DNA of 64,000 bases from an uncultured Bacilli bacterium (lineage in GTDB: Bacteria > Bacillota_I > Bacilli_A > RF39 > UBA660). Positions 24,818 to 34,794 of the stretch are shown in pieces. Every line of letters starts with the position of its first letter. The stretch's first letter is position 1. The stretch lies in assembly GCA_934090685.1 (NCBI GenBank), contig CAKOJN010000004.1:62001-126000 (forward strand), read 5' to 3'. The notes beneath the pieces were generated by a model. It was not told the DNA's origin and did no database searches. It was given only the letters and a program-made list of their open reading frames with translations. A program made the translations under genes and the position numbers.

Positions 24818-26781
24818 TACATCACACCCTTTCCATTAAGATAATTTTTAACAAGATTATCTATTGCTTCTTTGCTTATAGGTTTGTAAATAATATCATT
24901 TATATATTCTTTTGGTTTCTTTATTTTCTCTTCACTCATTTCAATCATGATAGAACTAATACTATATTCTTTAACCAATTCATCAAAACTATCATCAAAA
25001 TATTCACTATCTATAAAAAACAAATCATATTTTTTCAATTTAATTTTGCTTTCAAATTCATCTTTTGTGTATGCACTTGAAATATTAAAATTGTATTCAT
25101 TTAAAAGTCTTGTTATTATTTTATGATTAATTTTATTATTATCAAATATTAATATATTTTTAGCATTAGAATTATTTTGTTCTATCTGTTCTTTAGTTTC
25201 ATTTTTTTCTTCTACTAAATCTTCATCATTTGTAGTATTCGTTTCAATTTCATTATTGTTTTCTTCATCTAATTCATCATTTAACTCTTTTTCAATATTT
25301 TTTTCATCTTTTTTATAAATGTTATCATCTGATTCATCATTATATTTAGAATTAGTTACAGCGTTTTGAACTATAGATATATTGCATTCACATACGTTTT
25401 TATCATTTTTAAATACTACTTTACCATTTAATAAAGCAATATATCTTTTTGCTATTATAAGTTTAAGTTCATCATTATTGATTGAATTATCGTTGTTTTC
25501 ACCTAACTTTACAAAATCATTAAATTCAATATCAAATTCCTCTTGTTTGATATCACAATTATTACTTATAATGTTAAATGTTAACTCATAATCTTTATTT
25601 ACTATTTTTTTATAATCTATGTCTAAAGTGATTTTCCCTCTATTAGTTGCTTTTATAAAATAATTCACTATATTTATAAGAATTTTATGTATTTTTTTTA
25701 CATCACCATTAAATTCCTTTGGTAAATTATTACTCACAGTAGTTTTATATTCTATTTTGTTTCCTATCATATCTAATATTTCATTTTCTAAATCAAACAC
25801 TAAATTTTTAGTATAATAGTTTTCATTAAGAATAGTTTCTTTGTTTGTCTCTAATGCTGATATATCAAGAATTGCATGTATTAAATCCATAAGCATAGTA
25901 CTTGCTTGATTAATACTTGCTGTATCTCTTTTTGCTACATCTTCAAGTAAAGGTTCTTCATTTAATAATATTTCACTAAATCCTAAGATTGTACTCATAG
26001 GTGTTCTTATTTCATGAGACATATTTAATAAAAATTCAGTTTTTGCTTTATCTGCCATTGCCGCTGCTTCTTTAGATACTTCTAACTCTTGAACTAATCT
26101 ACTGTCTTGACTTTCAATTGTAAAATATAATGTTGCTATCATAAAAGCAAATATAAATGTAACAGTATTATAATCATATTCAAATACTAATTGAAGTGTT
26201 ATAAATGTAACAAATGTAACAAAAGAGAAATAAATTGGTTTCTTTTGCTCCTTAGGTACACTTTTATTTTTGATAACTAATGCTAGACACATTGCTATAA
26301 ATAATAATATACCATCTATATAGACTACCGCAGTCGCAGAACCCCCAAAGTTATATAATCCACTTTTTGAACTACTGTAATCTAATGATAATGTGAATGA
26401 AACAGCAGTAATTATAGCAACTAAAACTATTAATAATAATGCAGTTACTAAATTATGTTTTCTTTCTTTTTCTTTATCATCATTTTTTCCTAACAAAGTC
26501 ATCAAATAAAACATTAATAAATTTATCCATAATAAGTTACCAAGTGTATATAATCTACATAAAAACTCAGTCAATTTTGGTTTTGTATCTATTATTGATA
26601 ATCCATAAACATATGCAATTTCACTAAAAGTTAATGCTATTGTTAAAATAAGTAAGGCAGTAAAAATTTTATTTTGTGTATCTCCTAACCTTTTTTTATA
26701 TAAATACATTAATAATATAAGAACAAGATAACACAATGCACATATAGCAAATCCCATACTTCCAAACATTTTTAAGTCCAC
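24817..26781 (-). CDS. Hybrid kinase-like protein with intact His but decayed ATP site
   Basis: About 654 residues from a GTG at 26781 (AAGGAAG eight bases ahead; the upstream TTG has no site and ATG 26769 is too far). About seven membrane segments, then FLLNMSHEIRTPMSTI, a perfect H-box with His256. The ATPase domain is degenerate: N-box INIVNYFIKAT has lost its second Asn, the G1 box is ISNNCDI instead of DxGxG, and G2 is NDELKLII. A long acidic linker (about 450-530) leads to a weak receiver (IFDNN, FFIDSE, YKPI). It is the mirror image of the next gene, which has the ATP site but no His. No clear promoter was identified. Confidence 0.75.
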   Translation of the reverse strand: MDLKMFGSMGFAICALCYLVLILLMYLYKKRLGDTQNKIFTALLILTIALTFSEIAYVYGLSIIDTKPKLTEFLCRLYTLGNLLWINLLMFYLMTLLGKNDDKEKERKHNLVTALLLIVLVAIITAVSFTLSLDYSSSKSGLYNFGGSATAVVYIDGILLFIAMCLALVIKNKSVPKEQKKPIYFSFVTFVTFITLQLVFEYDYNTVTFIFAFMIATLYFTIESQDSRLVQELEVSKEAAAMADKAKTEFLLNMSHEIRTPMSTILGFSEILLNEEPLLEDVAKRDTASINQASTMLMDLIHAILDISALETNKETILNENYYTKNLVFDLENEILDMIGNKIEYKTTVSNNLPKEFNGDVKKIHKILINIVNYFIKATNRGKITLDIDYKKIVNKDYELTFNIISNNCDIKQEEFDIEFNDFVKLGENNDNSINNDELKLIIAKRYIALLNGKVVFKNDKNVCECNISIVQNAVTNSKYNDESDDNIYKKDEKNIEKELNDELDEENNNEIETNTTNDEDLVEEKNETKEQIEQNNSNAKNILIFDNNKINHKIITRLLNEYNFNISSAYTKDEFESKIKLKKYDLFFIDSEYFDDSFDELVKEYSISSIMIEMSEEKIKKPKEYINDIIYKPISKEAIDNLVKNYLNGKGVM

Positions 26782-26928
26782 TAGTACCACTTCCTTTAGT
26801 ATTCTATTATTCAAATATAATTTTACTATAATTATAAAGAAAACTCAATTATTTTTAACATCATGTTAATCTTTTTTAGAGATTATACCTTTATCATAAT
26901 AAAATGTATTTTATAAGGAGGTATATTT

Positions 26929-27404
26929 ATGCATAATAAACAATATGCATTAAAACTTGTTCAAGACAAAATAAATGGTTTAAATAATTATTTTATTCTC
27001 AAATTGTTTCTCTTACTGGATATATAAAATTAAAAGGATATTGATTCTATTTTAGTTCATGACTTAACTAATAAGCCTTCTAATAATTCACTATCCAACA
27101 AAGAAATTGAATTTATTAAGAACTTTAAGAATAAATATCCAATTATTGGTATAACACAATTTCAAGATATTTATCATTAAGATATTCTTTTTATGAATCT
27201 TCATATAAAAAATATCATTGGATCAAACCTATAGCAGATAGATGTTTTAATAAAAATTATGATAGTCATCCTTTAAGAGATCCTTCTCCACAAGCTAAAA
27301 GGAAAGTTGAAAAATGTAATTACCTTAATCAGAAACAACTTGAACAAGTTTTAAGAGATGGAGATGATAGATTGAAAGCAAGAGCAAACAAAGTGAGTTC
27401 ATAA
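26929..27404 (-). other. Empty antisense side of the transposase remnant
   Basis: No gene is seen on this strand; the plus-strand remnant is described separately. Confidence 0.2.
26929..27404 (+). pseudogene. Decayed transposase remnant (ISNCY-like)
   Basis: Begins with a good GGAGGTATATTT and ATG at 26929 but breaks after about 20 codons. Reading across frames gives QYALKLVQDKINGLNNY, SQIVSLTGY, then SILVHDLTNKPSNNSL, NKEIEFIKNFKNKYP, then YKKYHWIKPIADRC and YDSHPLRDPSP, then an unrelated tail to the TAA at 27404. The helix-turn-helix part and the 'HPLRD' region recall ISNCY-type integrase-like transposases, but the catalytic DDE region is missing. At least two frameshifts and one internal deletion. 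Family assignment is tentative. Confidence 0.5.
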
Positions 27405-27488
27405 CATTCTTGCTTTTTAGATTTCAGCAATTATAATTTTAACTAATGTTTAACATTATTTTTAACATCAAAAAAGCACAACTTGTGC

Positions 27489-30400
27489 TTAATCTATTTC
27501 TTGTAATACATCATCCATAATAGAATATAAATAAGTATTAACTTTTTTATTTGAAATACTTTCAATATATTTTTTGTATATTTTAATTTGATTTTTATAA
27601 TTGTCATCATTTATATTTTTAAGTTTATAATCTATTATATTGATATAATCGTCATACTCTAATAATAAATCAATAATTCCATGATATTCTACCCCATCTA
27701 TTTGAGTTATAAATTCATATTCTTTGTATATTTTACAATTATTAATGTCGAAATGTCTTAAAAACGATAGTATCTGTTCATTACTAGCATTCTTAAAATC
27801 AGTATGTTCAAATAACTCATGTATTTTAGTTCCATACTCTAATAATTTAGTTTCTTCTAATGTTAATAACTTGTTAATTTTTTTAGAAGCGTGATCTTCA
27901 TTTATTATTTCATTGTTAATAAATATTTCATTAACTTTTATTAATTCATTATTAATATCAATTTTTTTATTTGAAGTATGATTATAATTATAATCTTTAG
28001 TTAATTTTATTTCATTAATATTGACTATTTTATCACTTAATTTGTCTTTTATAGATTCCATTATACTAAGAAAAGAATTATATTCTAATTTTAAACTATC
28101 ATTATATAAAATATCTTCATCAGATAAATTTAATACCATTATCATTTTTTCTTTTGCTCTAGTTAGTGCCACATAGAAAAGTCTAATTCTTTCGGATATG
28201 TCCTCGTAATTATATTTACTCTTATATAGTTCTTTTATGATAGTATTGCCTATTCCATTATCGTAAAAAGGTAATATAAATCCAAGTTCTTTATCAAAAT
28301 TAATAAGATTGTTTATATCTTGTCTATTAAATTTATTAGAATAACCAGCAAAGTAACATATAGGAAATTCAAGTCCTTTAGATTTATGAATATTCATAAG
28401 TTTAACGTTATTCGGAACACTAGCACTCATTGATATAGTAATGTCACTATCACTAGTTATCATATTTTCTAAATACGTATTAAATTCAAATATATCATAA
28501 CCTAATAATGATAAGTTTTCTCCAAGTGTTTTTAAATAATCAAGTCTAATGATTACCTTTTTTATGTCACCCACCAGTATAGATTTTTCATAAAAATCAA
28601 ATTCTTTTATTATTTCATCTATAATAGTCCTATTATTTAAAGTATCTAACTTTTCAGCAATATTTTTACATTTTTTATATATTTCACTATCTTTAAAATT
28701 GTTATTTATATAGTATTCTGCAAATACTTCATCACTATTACTAAATAAATAGCTTCTAAAAATAGAATAAAAATCGTACTTGAATTTTTCATCATATATT
28801 TTGTTATATATTCTTATAATCAAATCAATTATATTTTTAATTATAAGAACATCTTTTTCATTAGTTATTTTTTCATCATAGTCAATAACTAAAGGAATAG
28901 ATAAGTATTCAAATATTTTTTTGTATAAATCAAAATTAGATTTTCTATCGATTAGTATACAAAAATCTCCATAATTAACTTTTCTTAATTTAGAAGTTTT
29001 TTTATCTATAACTAAGTATCCGCTATTTATTTTATTTTTTATATCATTTGCAATAATAAATGCTTCATATTCACCAAAACTATACTTTTTATCATCTCTT
29101 TTATAATTATATATTTCTAAATTAAAATTTTGATCTGGATGATTTTCAGTATACACGCTATTTCCAAATACCATTTGATGCGTTGCTTTATAATTTGCTC
29201 CACCTATATTAGTATCCATAATAATATTAAATATATTGTTAATATCGTCCAATACTTCACTTCTACTTCTAAAATTATTTAATAAATCTATTTTTTTACC
29301 ACCAATATGATTAGAATAATTTAAATATTTATTTTTGAATATATCTGGATTAGCATTTCTAAAACGATATATTGATTGTTTAACATCTCCTACCATATAA
29401 ACATTACTGTTGCTTATAAGATTGATAAAAGTTTCTTGTATGTCAGATGTATCTTGATATTCATCAACCATGATTTCGTTAAAACTATTTTTTAATTCTT
29501 CTAAAGCAGATTTATTATTTTTAACAACATTAATAGCCATCATAGCGATATCATTAAATTCATATTCATCACAAGAACTTTTATATTGATTTAATCTTTT
29601 ATCCAGTTCTTTTATTATATTTATAATAGCAATACTGTAACTTTTAGTCATTTGTAAAGTTTCTTTAATATGTAAAGTACTTTTATAAATTAATGACTTT
29701 TTAATATTTTTTAACTCAGTCATTATTTTTTCTTTGATTTTTTTAAGTTCATCTTCACTATTTCTTGGTAAACGTGGTGGTTTGACATTTATATTATTAA
29801 GTATTTCATCATAAGTTTTAGAATTAATTAATTTTTCAAAACTTTGATAGTATTCACTGTAGAAATCTCCGTCACAATAGTACTGCATATTTTCTAACAA
29901 TGAAGTTATTTTATTTATTTTATTTAGTAAATCAGAAATATATTTATTAACAAGATTATTAATATTTTTATCACAATAATACTTACTAATATAACTTTCT
30001 AAATATTCATTTTTATTAATTAATCTATCTAATTTTGTATTAACATCAAGTATGCTTTTTTTAATACTACTGTCATCTTTAATAGTTAAATCATCAATTA
30101 ATTTTATAAAATTAGGTTCCCTTTGTTCATATAATTTTTCAAATATATCATCAAGTAGCTGACTTCTTACATTATTACATATAGATGAATCAAGTACTGT
30201 AATATTAGGGGATATATTTAATAAATAATAGTACTTTTTCACAACTGACATAGAAAAAGAATCAAATGTAGTAATATATGCTGAGTCAATATAATCAAGT
30301 TGGGATGTTAATTCAGGATCTTTTTTAATAGCATTTCTTATTCTTTCTTTCATCTCTGCTGCGGCTGCATTAGTAAATGTTAATATTAAAAGATTATTTA

Positions 30401-30536
30401 TATTAATTCCATTTTTAAGTTTAGTAATTACCCTTTGCGTAAGAACAGCTGTTTTACCTGAACCTGCTCCTGCTGAAACTATTATATTTTCTCCAGAATC
30501 ATTAATAGCCTGTAGTTGTTCATTCGTCCACTTCAT
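27489..30536 (-). CDS. addA: AddA-type helicase-nuclease subunit
   Basis: 1015 residues from ATG 30536 (AGGAGG nine bases ahead), overlapping the upstream AddB-like gene by 17 bases. Superfamily-1 helicase motifs: WTNEQLQAI (Q), VSAGAGSGKTAVL (Walker A), MVDEYQDTSDIQ (II), VGDVKQSIYRFR (III), MNIHKSKGLEFPICYF (V), RLFYVALTRAKEKMI (VI). C-terminal RecB-type nuclease: EFITQIDGVEYHGIIDLL and INIIDYKLK with the D...DxK residues. Shorter than Bacillus AddA (about 1230), mostly in the accessory domains. With AddB it processes double-strand breaks for RecA and degrades linear phage DNA. Chi-like sequence not determinable. Confidence 0.92.
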   Translation of the reverse strand: MKWTNEQLQAINDSGENIIVSAGAGSGKTAVLTQRVITKLKNGININNLLILTFTNAAAAEMKERIRNAIKKDPELTSQLDYIDSAYITTFDSFSMSVVKKYYYLLNISPNITVLDSSICNNVRSQLLDDIFEKLYEQREPNFIKLIDDLTIKDDSSIKKSILDVNTKLDRLINKNEYLESYISKYYCDKNINNLVNKYISDLLNKINKITSLLENMQYYCDGDFYSEYYQSFEKLINSKTYDEILNNINVKPPRLPRNSEDELKKIKEKIMTELKNIKKSLIYKSTLHIKETLQMTKSYSIAIINIIKELDKRLNQYKSSCDEYEFNDIAMMAINVVKNNKSALEELKNSFNEIMVDEYQDTSDIQETFINLISNSNVYMVGDVKQSIYRFRNANPDIFKNKYLNYSNHIGGKKIDLLNNFRSRSEVLDDINNIFNIIMDTNIGGANYKATHQMVFGNSVYTENHPDQNFNLEIYNYKRDDKKYSFGEYEAFIIANDIKNKINSGYLVIDKKTSKLRKVNYGDFCILIDRKSNFDLYKKIFEYLSIPLVIDYDEKITNEKDVLIIKNIIDLIIRIYNKIYDEKFKYDFYSIFRSYLFSNSDEVFAEYYINNNFKDSEIYKKCKNIAEKLDTLNNRTIIDEIIKEFDFYEKSILVGDIKKVIIRLDYLKTLGENLSLLGYDIFEFNTYLENMITSDSDITISMSASVPNNVKLMNIHKSKGLEFPICYFAGYSNKFNRQDINNLINFDKELGFILPFYDNGIGNTIIKELYKSKYNYEDISERIRLFYVALTRAKEKMIMVLNLSDEDILYNDSLKLEYNSFLSIMESIKDKLSDKIVNINEIKLTKDYNYNHTSNKKIDINNELIKVNEIFINNEIINEDHASKKINKLLTLEETKLLEYGTKIHELFEHTDFKNASNEQILSFLRHFDINNCKIYKEYEFITQIDGVEYHGIIDLLLEYDDYINIIDYKLKNINDDNYKNQIKIYKKYIESISNKKVNTYLYSIMDDVLQEID

Positions 30537-32874
30537 TTGTTTCAACCTCCTGCAATACTATTTCTTCAACATCTTTTTGTGTCATATAGCACAAGTCTTT
30601 ATATTTGCAATATTTGCAACTAATATTAATATTATTTATATTTTTAGGGTTAATATTAAAATCACATTTATCAATTCTATCTATACATTTATCTATTTGT
30701 TTATCAACCTTAGAAATTAATTCATTCATTTGTTCTGTACTTAATACATGGGCACTAGTGCTAAAATTACCATCATTTTTAATTTTCATACCTCTAATTA
30801 TTTCAGATGATTCATACGTTCTATCAAATAATTTTAAAATATGTTCATCACTATTAGAATATCCACATAATTTCATATTCTCACGAGTTTGTTCTTCGAG
30901 AGTCTTGTCTTTATTATACTTTTTCTCACTAGGTAATACTTTTTGAATATAAAAACCTGCAAACTCTACTGATTTTAGATTATTACTCGCCAAGTACAAA
31001 TAAATAGGTAGTTGTAAATTAAGACCATAGTCTATCAGATCAGTTTTTAAATCTACATCATATGTTTTATAATCAACCAAAGCAACCAAAGTTCTTACAC
31101 CATCATCATAGCTCATCATCTTATCAATAAAGCCTTTAAATGTAACAGATATATTTCCATTTTTAATTACTACCAATTTATTTTCAGTTATTATCTTGTT
31201 AAACTTACTATAATCAAGTTGTTTTTTAATTGTATCAAGAGCAAACTCTATATCCTTTGTTAACTTCTCAATATAATATTTTTCTTTATTATTAAATTCT
31301 TTATCTTTAATAAACTCAGAAATCTCACTCTTTACATCTATTTCATTACTAATACCTATTTCTAGTATATGATGAAACAAAGTACCAATATAAGATGAAA
31401 ACTTATCCTCATAAACATCTAATTTTAAAATATTTTGTATATAATATTTAAATGAACATTCATTATAAGACTGCATACTTGAATAAGATAAATTCAATTT
31501 ATTATTAATTAATTTTTCTAAAGTATTTCTATTTATTAAATTATATTTATTATCATAATTCTTATATGGTAAATCATAATTGGTTAGCAATGTGTCCATA
31601 TCAGGATTTTTAATGTTATATTTGTAATAGTCATCTAAATATTTACATAGTTTAATTTTATTTGATAGATGTGAATTATCTAACGTAGTATTTTCAGTAA
31701 CCACTTCTAAATTCATTTCATTAATCAAATTAGATGGGTAATATTCTGAAGAATAAGATTCTTTTTTGTATGTAATAATTAAATTTTTAATAGATTTTAT
31801 ATTGTTAATAGCTATATTTTTATCAATCTTATTAAGTTCAACGCTAGTTTCTAGATCTAACAATTTAAGATCATTATCAGATAAATACTTTTCATCTTTA
31901 TGAGTAACAGGAATACTCTTTTGATTAAAATTCATAAGAAATACATAGTCATTATTAGAATAATTTTTATAATCAATTATATTAATAGCATTCACAAATT
32001 TAGTTTTGATAACTTTAGTATTCAATAAATCATGAATAATCATATCTTTAACTAATAATTTATCAGAAACAAAAGTATATTTATTTATTATGTTAATAAT
32101 TTGATTTACTACTGATGGATTATATTTTTCTTTTAGTTTTTCAATAATATCACTTAAATCACTATTAAAATTTTTAATCAAAAATGATGCTGGGATTGTT
32201 GAGTATAATGTTTCCTCATCATCTAAGTTAATAGGGATGTTATAAAAATAAAATACTCTTTTAATTATTGGTATATATTCATCATCTATATTTGATATTT
32301 TAATTTTATTGATGTCAATTCCATTTTTAATCAAACTACATATTTTACTTGCAACAAAATCAACTTCATCTTCAATGTGAGCAAATTCATAAGCCTTATG
32401 TTTGTAATCATCATATTTTTTCTCTATTATTTTTATGTTAGTTATTTTCTTTATTGAATCTATTAATTTTAATGTAAACTTGTCAATATAATCATAACCG
32501 TAAAAAATTATATCTTTATTATTAATATCATGTATAAAATTTTCATTTTTTTTAATAATATCATTACTTTCTAATTCTTTTTTAATATTTTTTAAATCAT
32601 TTAACTTGTCACTTCTAAATTCAGTATTTTCTATATAGATTAAATTATCTAAATAAGTTTTTGCCACATCATATTTAAAATTATATTTATTAATCAAATA
32701 ATATAATGCCTTTTCATCATAATTAAAATAATATAAATTATATAATTCTTTTAATGAAATGAACTTCACAGGAATTAATTTTTTACATTCGTTAATCTTA
32801 TTCAATATTTTTTTCTTATTATCACTTTCACATATTATTAAAGTATCTCTACTTATATCATCTAAAAAATTCAT
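30520..32874 (-). CDS. addB: AddB-type nuclease subunit
   Basis: 784 residues, clearly shorter than Bacillus AddB (about 1160). The N-terminal helicase-like half has no recognisable Walker A (TLIICESDNKKKI). The C-terminal nuclease is clear: LSYSSMQSYNECSFKYYI, GTLFHHILE, FKGFIDKMM, VDYKT and a final CKYCKYKDLC; together with the Cys of YNEC these give the four iron-sulfur ligands of AddB. Position directly ahead of AddA with overlapping ends supports the assignment. The inactive helicase domain agrees with AddB's known role in Chi recognition and scaffolding. Confidence 0.85.
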   Translation of the reverse strand: MNFLDDISRDTLIICESDNKKKILNKINECKKLIPVKFISLKELYNLYYFNYDEKALYYLINKYNFKYDVAKTYLDNLIYIENTEFRSDKLNDLKNIKKELESNDIIKKNENFIHDINNKDIIFYGYDYIDKFTLKLIDSIKKITNIKIIEKKYDDYKHKAYEFAHIEDEVDFVASKICSLIKNGIDINKIKISNIDDEYIPIIKRVFYFYNIPINLDDEETLYSTIPASFLIKNFNSDLSDIIEKLKEKYNPSVVNQIINIINKYTFVSDKLLVKDMIIHDLLNTKVIKTKFVNAINIIDYKNYSNNDYVFLMNFNQKSIPVTHKDEKYLSDNDLKLLDLETSVELNKIDKNIAINNIKSIKNLIITYKKESYSSEYYPSNLINEMNLEVVTENTTLDNSHLSNKIKLCKYLDDYYKYNIKNPDMDTLLTNYDLPYKNYDNKYNLINRNTLEKLINNKLNLSYSSMQSYNECSFKYYIQNILKLDVYEDKFSSYIGTLFHHILEIGISNEIDVKSEISEFIKDKEFNNKEKYYIEKLTKDIEFALDTIKKQLDYSKFNKIITENKLVVIKNGNISVTFKGFIDKMMSYDDGVRTLVALVDYKTYDVDLKTDLIDYGLNLQLPIYLYLASNNLKSVEFAGFYIQKVLPSEKKYNKDKTLEEQTRENMKLCGYSNSDEHILKLFDRTYESSEIIRGMKIKNDGNFSTSAHVLSTEQMNELISKVDKQIDKCIDRIDKCDFNINPKNINNINISCKYCKYKDLCYMTQKDVEEIVLQEVETNEVDE

Positions 32875-32910
32875 AATTACCTCATACCAATTGTATCAAA
32901 TTTTATCATA

Positions 32911-32931
32911 AATAAAAAGCACTATGTGCTT
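32911..32931 (-). terminator. Terminator after the DUF554 gene
   Basis: Minus strand AAGCAC, ATA loop, GTGCTT, then TTTATTT; starts at the stop codon. Confidence 0.75.
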
Positions 32932-33646
32932 ATAAATTGAATGGTAAAAATGCAAAAATTACCGCGATTACTATAGATGGGAGCAGATTTGCCACAGATA
33001 TTTTTTTATCAAATAACAAATTTATTCCTACACAAAATATCAAAATAGAACCTATAAGAGAAATATTTGCTATTGCTAAATCTGTCATTATGCCGCTTAA
33101 TAATTTAGCAAGCAAAGTCATAGAACCTTCACAAATAAACACAGGAATCGCACTAAATATGCACCCTTTTCCTAAAGAACAAGTAAGGATCATAATAATA
33201 ATTAAATCAAGTACAGATTTTATAGCTAGAATAGAATAATCCCCTACTAATCCATCTTTTATAGAACCAATTATTGCCATCGCACCTATACAAACGGTAA
33301 ATGATGCTGTAGAAAAACCATCTACAAATTTCTTGTCTTTAGAATGACCTGTTTTGACTTTGATGAATGAACCAAAAGATTCAAATTTACCCTCTATATC
33401 AATTATTTCTCCTATTATTGCACCCAATGCAAGACAGATTACAATGAACATACTTCTTGAACTTATTATTGATGTGGAACTAATACTTAACATTCCTTCC
33501 ATAGTACCAGCAATTCCTATAAATATTATCGCAACGGCACAACTATTTATTATTGTTGTTTGATTATCTTTTTTTAAATATTTACCAAAAATATTTCCTA
33601 ATATACCACCTATAATAATAGAGATTGTATTTATAATTGTTCCCAT
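32930..33646 (-). CDS. DUF554 (YqgA-like) membrane protein
   Basis: 238 residues from ATG 33646, placed after AAGGAGAATAATT. It starts MGTIINTISIIIGGILGNIFGK, the hallmark N-terminus of DUF554 proteins, and has about seven membrane segments, including the conserved GTMEGM, CLALGAIIGEIIDIEGK and FVDGFSTASFTVCIGAMAIIGSI stretches. The family is widespread and of unproven function; transport has been suggested. Monocistronic with its own terminator. Confidence 0.85.
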   Translation of the reverse strand: MGTIINTISIIIGGILGNIFGKYLKKDNQTTIINSCAVAIIFIGIAGTMEGMLSISSTSIISSRSMFIVICLALGAIIGEIIDIEGKFESFGSFIKVKTGHSKDKKFVDGFSTASFTVCIGAMAIIGSIKDGLVGDYSILAIKSVLDLIIIMILTCSLGKGCIFSAIPVFICEGSMTLLAKLLSGIMTDLAIANISLIGSILIFCVGINLLFDKKISVANLLPSIVIAVIFAFLPFNL

Positions 33647-33746
33647 AATTATTCTCCTTATCATAAATAATATTATCACTTTTTATTTTCTTTGTATATA
33701 TAATTTTTATTTGTGATATAATATTTTTAATGTTAAGAGGTGAATT

Positions 33747-34232
33747 ATGAAAATAGTAATGCATATTTTAAAAGGTATATTAGAAATTATAACTTTTTTG
33801 CTTGCAATAATTGGGATTATAAATCTCTATAATATGGGGTATAAATTAATTACAAATAAAGATATTGCAGATTTCTTCGGACTATATTCTTATAGAGCAA
33901 GTGAAAATAATCTATCTCCGGATATAAATGAAAATGACTTTATTATATTTGAAAAAGGTAACAATTACATGGTTGGAGAATATGTTTTATATAATCAGAA
34001 CGGCGCATATAGAATGGGACAAATAAGTGATAATTCAAACTTTGTTTATACAATTAAAGATAATAATAAAGTTAATGATAATAAATTTACAAATGATAAT
34101 ATAATTGGTAAAAGTATTTTTACAATTAGAAATTTTGGTAAAATTTATGATTTCTTAATAAGTCCTTTAATGCTAATAATAGTAGTTATAGGAATGATTT
34201 TATATTTTGTCTTGACGCCAGAAAGGAATTAA
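33747..34232 (+). CDS. Signal-peptidase-fold membrane protein, probably inactive
   Basis: 161 residues, ATG after AAGAGGTGAATT. A membrane segment at each end (about 6-30 and 140-157) encloses an S26-like beta domain: NNLSPDINENDFIIF corresponds to the Ser-x-Met-x-Pro box of signal peptidase I and NYMVGEYVLYN to the following strand. The catalytic Ser position reads Asn (NNLSP), and no Lys or His partner is evident, so it is probably not a protease. It is followed after one base by the YbaK-type gene. Role unknown. Confidence 0.6.
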   Translation: MKIVMHILKGILEIITFLLAIIGIINLYNMGYKLITNKDIADFFGLYSYRASENNLSPDINENDFIIFEKGNNYMVGEYVLYNQNGAYRMGQISDNSNFVYTIKDNNKVNDNKFTNDNIIGKSIFTIRNFGKIYDFLISPLMLIIVVIGMILYFVLTPERN

Positions 34233-34233
34233 T

Positions 34234-34704
34234 ATGTCATTAGTTAAAGTTCAAGAATATTTCAAAAAATTTAATATAGATAATAGGATAATTTTATTTA
34301 ATGAATCTTCTGCAACTGTTAGTTTAGCTGCAAAAGCACTTCATACAGAGGAAAAAAGAATAGCAAAAAGTCTTTCATTTAAAGTAAATGATGGAATAGT
34401 TTTAATAGTACTCGCAGGTGATGCTAAAATAAGTAACTCGAAATATAAAGCATTTTTTCATGAAAAAGCACATATGCTTTCATTTGATGAAGTGTACGAA
34501 AAGACAGGACATGAAGTTGGAGGCGTCTGTCCATTTGCTTTAAACGATGGTGTAAAAGTTTATTTAGATGATTCTCTAAAAAGATTTGAAACAGTTTTCC
34601 CAGCATGTGGAAGTCACAATTCTGCTATTGAATTAACTATTGAAGAAATAGAAAAGTATTCTAACTATATTGAATGGATTGATGTTAGTAGTTATGAACA
34701 ATAA
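34234..34704 (+). CDS. YbaK/EbsC-type aminoacyl-tRNA deacylase
   Basis: 156 residues, complete YbaK/ProX domain (PF04073). Features: TVSLAAKALHTEEKRIAKSLSFK with the catalytic Lys region, VLAGDAKIS, GHEVGGVCPFAL with the conserved GGVxPF loop, and PACGSHNSAIEL near the end. The family hydrolyses misacylated tRNAs (for example Cys- or Ala-tRNA-Pro). ATG 34234 directly follows the preceding stop, with AGAAAGGAATTAAT as ribosome site. A strong terminator follows. Confidence 0.88.
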   Translation: MSLVKVQEYFKKFNIDNRIILFNESSATVSLAAKALHTEEKRIAKSLSFKVNDGIVLIVLAGDAKISNSKYKAFFHEKAHMLSFDEVYEKTGHEVGGVCPFALNDGVKVYLDDSLKRFETVFPACGSHNSAIELTIEEIEKYSNYIEWIDVSSYEQ

Positions 34705-34764
34705 GATAAGCCAAGTAACAATAAAATCTTATAAATGTCTTACTTTTTTTATTTAAAAGAAACT

Positions 34765-34794
34765 GGTTCTAGATAATCTAGAACCTTCTTTTTT
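34765..34794. terminator. Bidirectional terminator between convergent genes
   Basis: GGTTCTAG/CTAGAACC perfect 8-bp stem with a 5-base loop, then TTCTTTTTT on plus; TTTCTTTT on minus. Serves the YbaK-type and GH25 genes. Confidence 0.85.
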
